Shown here: one piece after another, positions 63,692 to 64,000 of the stretch
Layout: each line of letters opens with the position of its first letter
Numbering within the stretch: the first letter of the stretch is position 1
Source: Anaerobiospirillum thomasii
Lineage (GTDB): Bacteria > Pseudomonadota > Gammaproteobacteria > Enterobacterales > Succinivibrionaceae
Direction: 5' to 3'
NCBI RefSeq assembly: GCF_900445255.1
Contig: NZ_UAPU01000007.1
Location: 760,001-824,000, forward strand
DNA: 64,000 nt
The notes under the pieces: model-generated
The model's database searches: none
Seen by the model: only the letters and a program-made list of their open reading frames with translations
Told to the model about the DNA's origin: nothing
Program-made: the position numbers and the translations under genes

Positions 63692-64000
63692 TTACGAGCT
63701 CTTAATTTTTTTCCTGATAATTTTTTTAACAGAGCTTTTGGCATAGGAGCTGACATTGGTAGCTCCGGCTACAGCCACACAGACACCAAGGGCTGTGGCT
63801 GCCGGCAGGCCTATGGTGGCAGCCACAGCGCCACCTGCCATGGCTCCTGCCTTTAGAGTTACCAGTGTGGCAGCTCCTGCAGATACATTTAATATTGCCT
63901 TATTGTCTGTAATTTTGCCAACCTGCTTTTTGGCAGTTCTGGCCACATCATTATCAAAGATGCCACTGTACACTCCGTCTTTTAACATATCATAGGTCTT
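63692..64000 (-). CDS. Unknown protein with glycine/alanine-rich hydrophobic segment (partial)
   Basis: The frame is open through the right edge of the window (residues KTYD before the first visible methionine at 63988), so the gene may begin outside. The visible ~100 residues have a stretch rich in Ala, Gly, Val and Thr (about 35-75 from that methionine) that could span a membrane, and a basic end, SSVKKIIRKKIKSS. I do not recognise a family. It could be the end of a longer membrane-active or toxin-like protein, but nothing visible proves that. Confidence 0.5.
   Translation of the reverse strand, partial: KTYDMLKDGVYSGIFDNDVARTAKKQVGKITDNKAILNVSAGAATLVTLKAGAMAGGAVAATIGLPAATALGVCVAVAGATNVSSYAKSSVKKIIRKKIKSS

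Noticed and set aside
1-64000. CRISPR arrays, rRNA genes, prophage or replication origin
   Set aside because: No regularly spaced short repeats, rRNA sequence, phage structural genes or clustered DnaA boxes were seen.

Overview
The window looks like a chromosomal piece of an AT-rich, motile gammaproteobacterium. RsmC, TrmO, CheV, a RcsF with the exact four-cysteine spacing of the E. coli protein, and FlgM all point that way. A host-associated anaerobe of the Succinivibrionaceae type would fit, but that placement is inference. The main theme is the flagellum and sialic-acid-like (legionaminic acid) glycosylation of its filament. Four different insertion sequences have landed in or beside this machinery.

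Layout. 1-1283 (minus): legB (cut by the window edge) and ptmE, early steps of GDP-linked legionaminic acid synthesis. 1486-15321: a flagellin array. It has three intact genes on the minus strand, then a fourth flagellin split into two halves (4638-5318 and 15113-15321) by a 9.8 kb insert. The insert holds an unusually large IS110-family transposase, a complete IS66-family element with exact ends, one intact flagellin on the opposite strand, and a second IS110-family transposase. 15518-17003 (plus): CMP-legionaminate synthetase and PtmA. 17122-22604 (minus): flgB-flgC, flgD and flgF-flgG-flgH-flgI, with sigma-54-like promoters and no flgE or flgJ. 22706-24445: an ISL3-family element with exact ends. 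24535-31198 (minus): three Maf-type flagellin glycosyltransferases. 31345-35228: cheR, cheV, flgA, flgM. 35336-39468: rsmC and a TRAP transporter. 39649-44237 (minus): two more maf genes. 44545-47298: glgC-glgA. 47397-50244: an AI-2E family permease and a BepA-like M48 protease. 50359-52545 (minus): two more flagellins. 52956-54471: an MltD-like transglycosylase and rnhA. 54701-56573: an IS1634-like element. 56993-60115: dnaQ, gmhA and a diguanylate cyclase. Then tRNA-Pro(TGG), a PHP / HAD-NUDIX / trmO / rcsF run, and a partial unknown gene at the right edge.

How it fits together. Sigma-54-type promoters appear to drive the basal-body genes. Sigma-28 promoters (TAAA, 15 bases, then a box like GACGTTAA) precede each intact minus-strand flagellin, the orphan 5' flagellin half and flgM; a similar site precedes the CMP-legionaminate synthetase gene. 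Seven intact flagellins with near-identical ends and different centres, together with five Maf paralogs, suggest a filament whose protein and sugar surface can be varied.

The most striking signal is the promoter of the plus-strand flagellin. Its sigma-28 spacer is almost entirely a run of 11 C, which makes it 16 bases instead of the 15 seen at every other flagellin promoter here. That is the expected design of a phase-variable promoter working by slipped-strand repeat change. The second strong signal is the split flagellin: removing the 9.8 kb between two copies of a TC dinucleotide restores an uninterrupted 295-residue flagellin reading frame.
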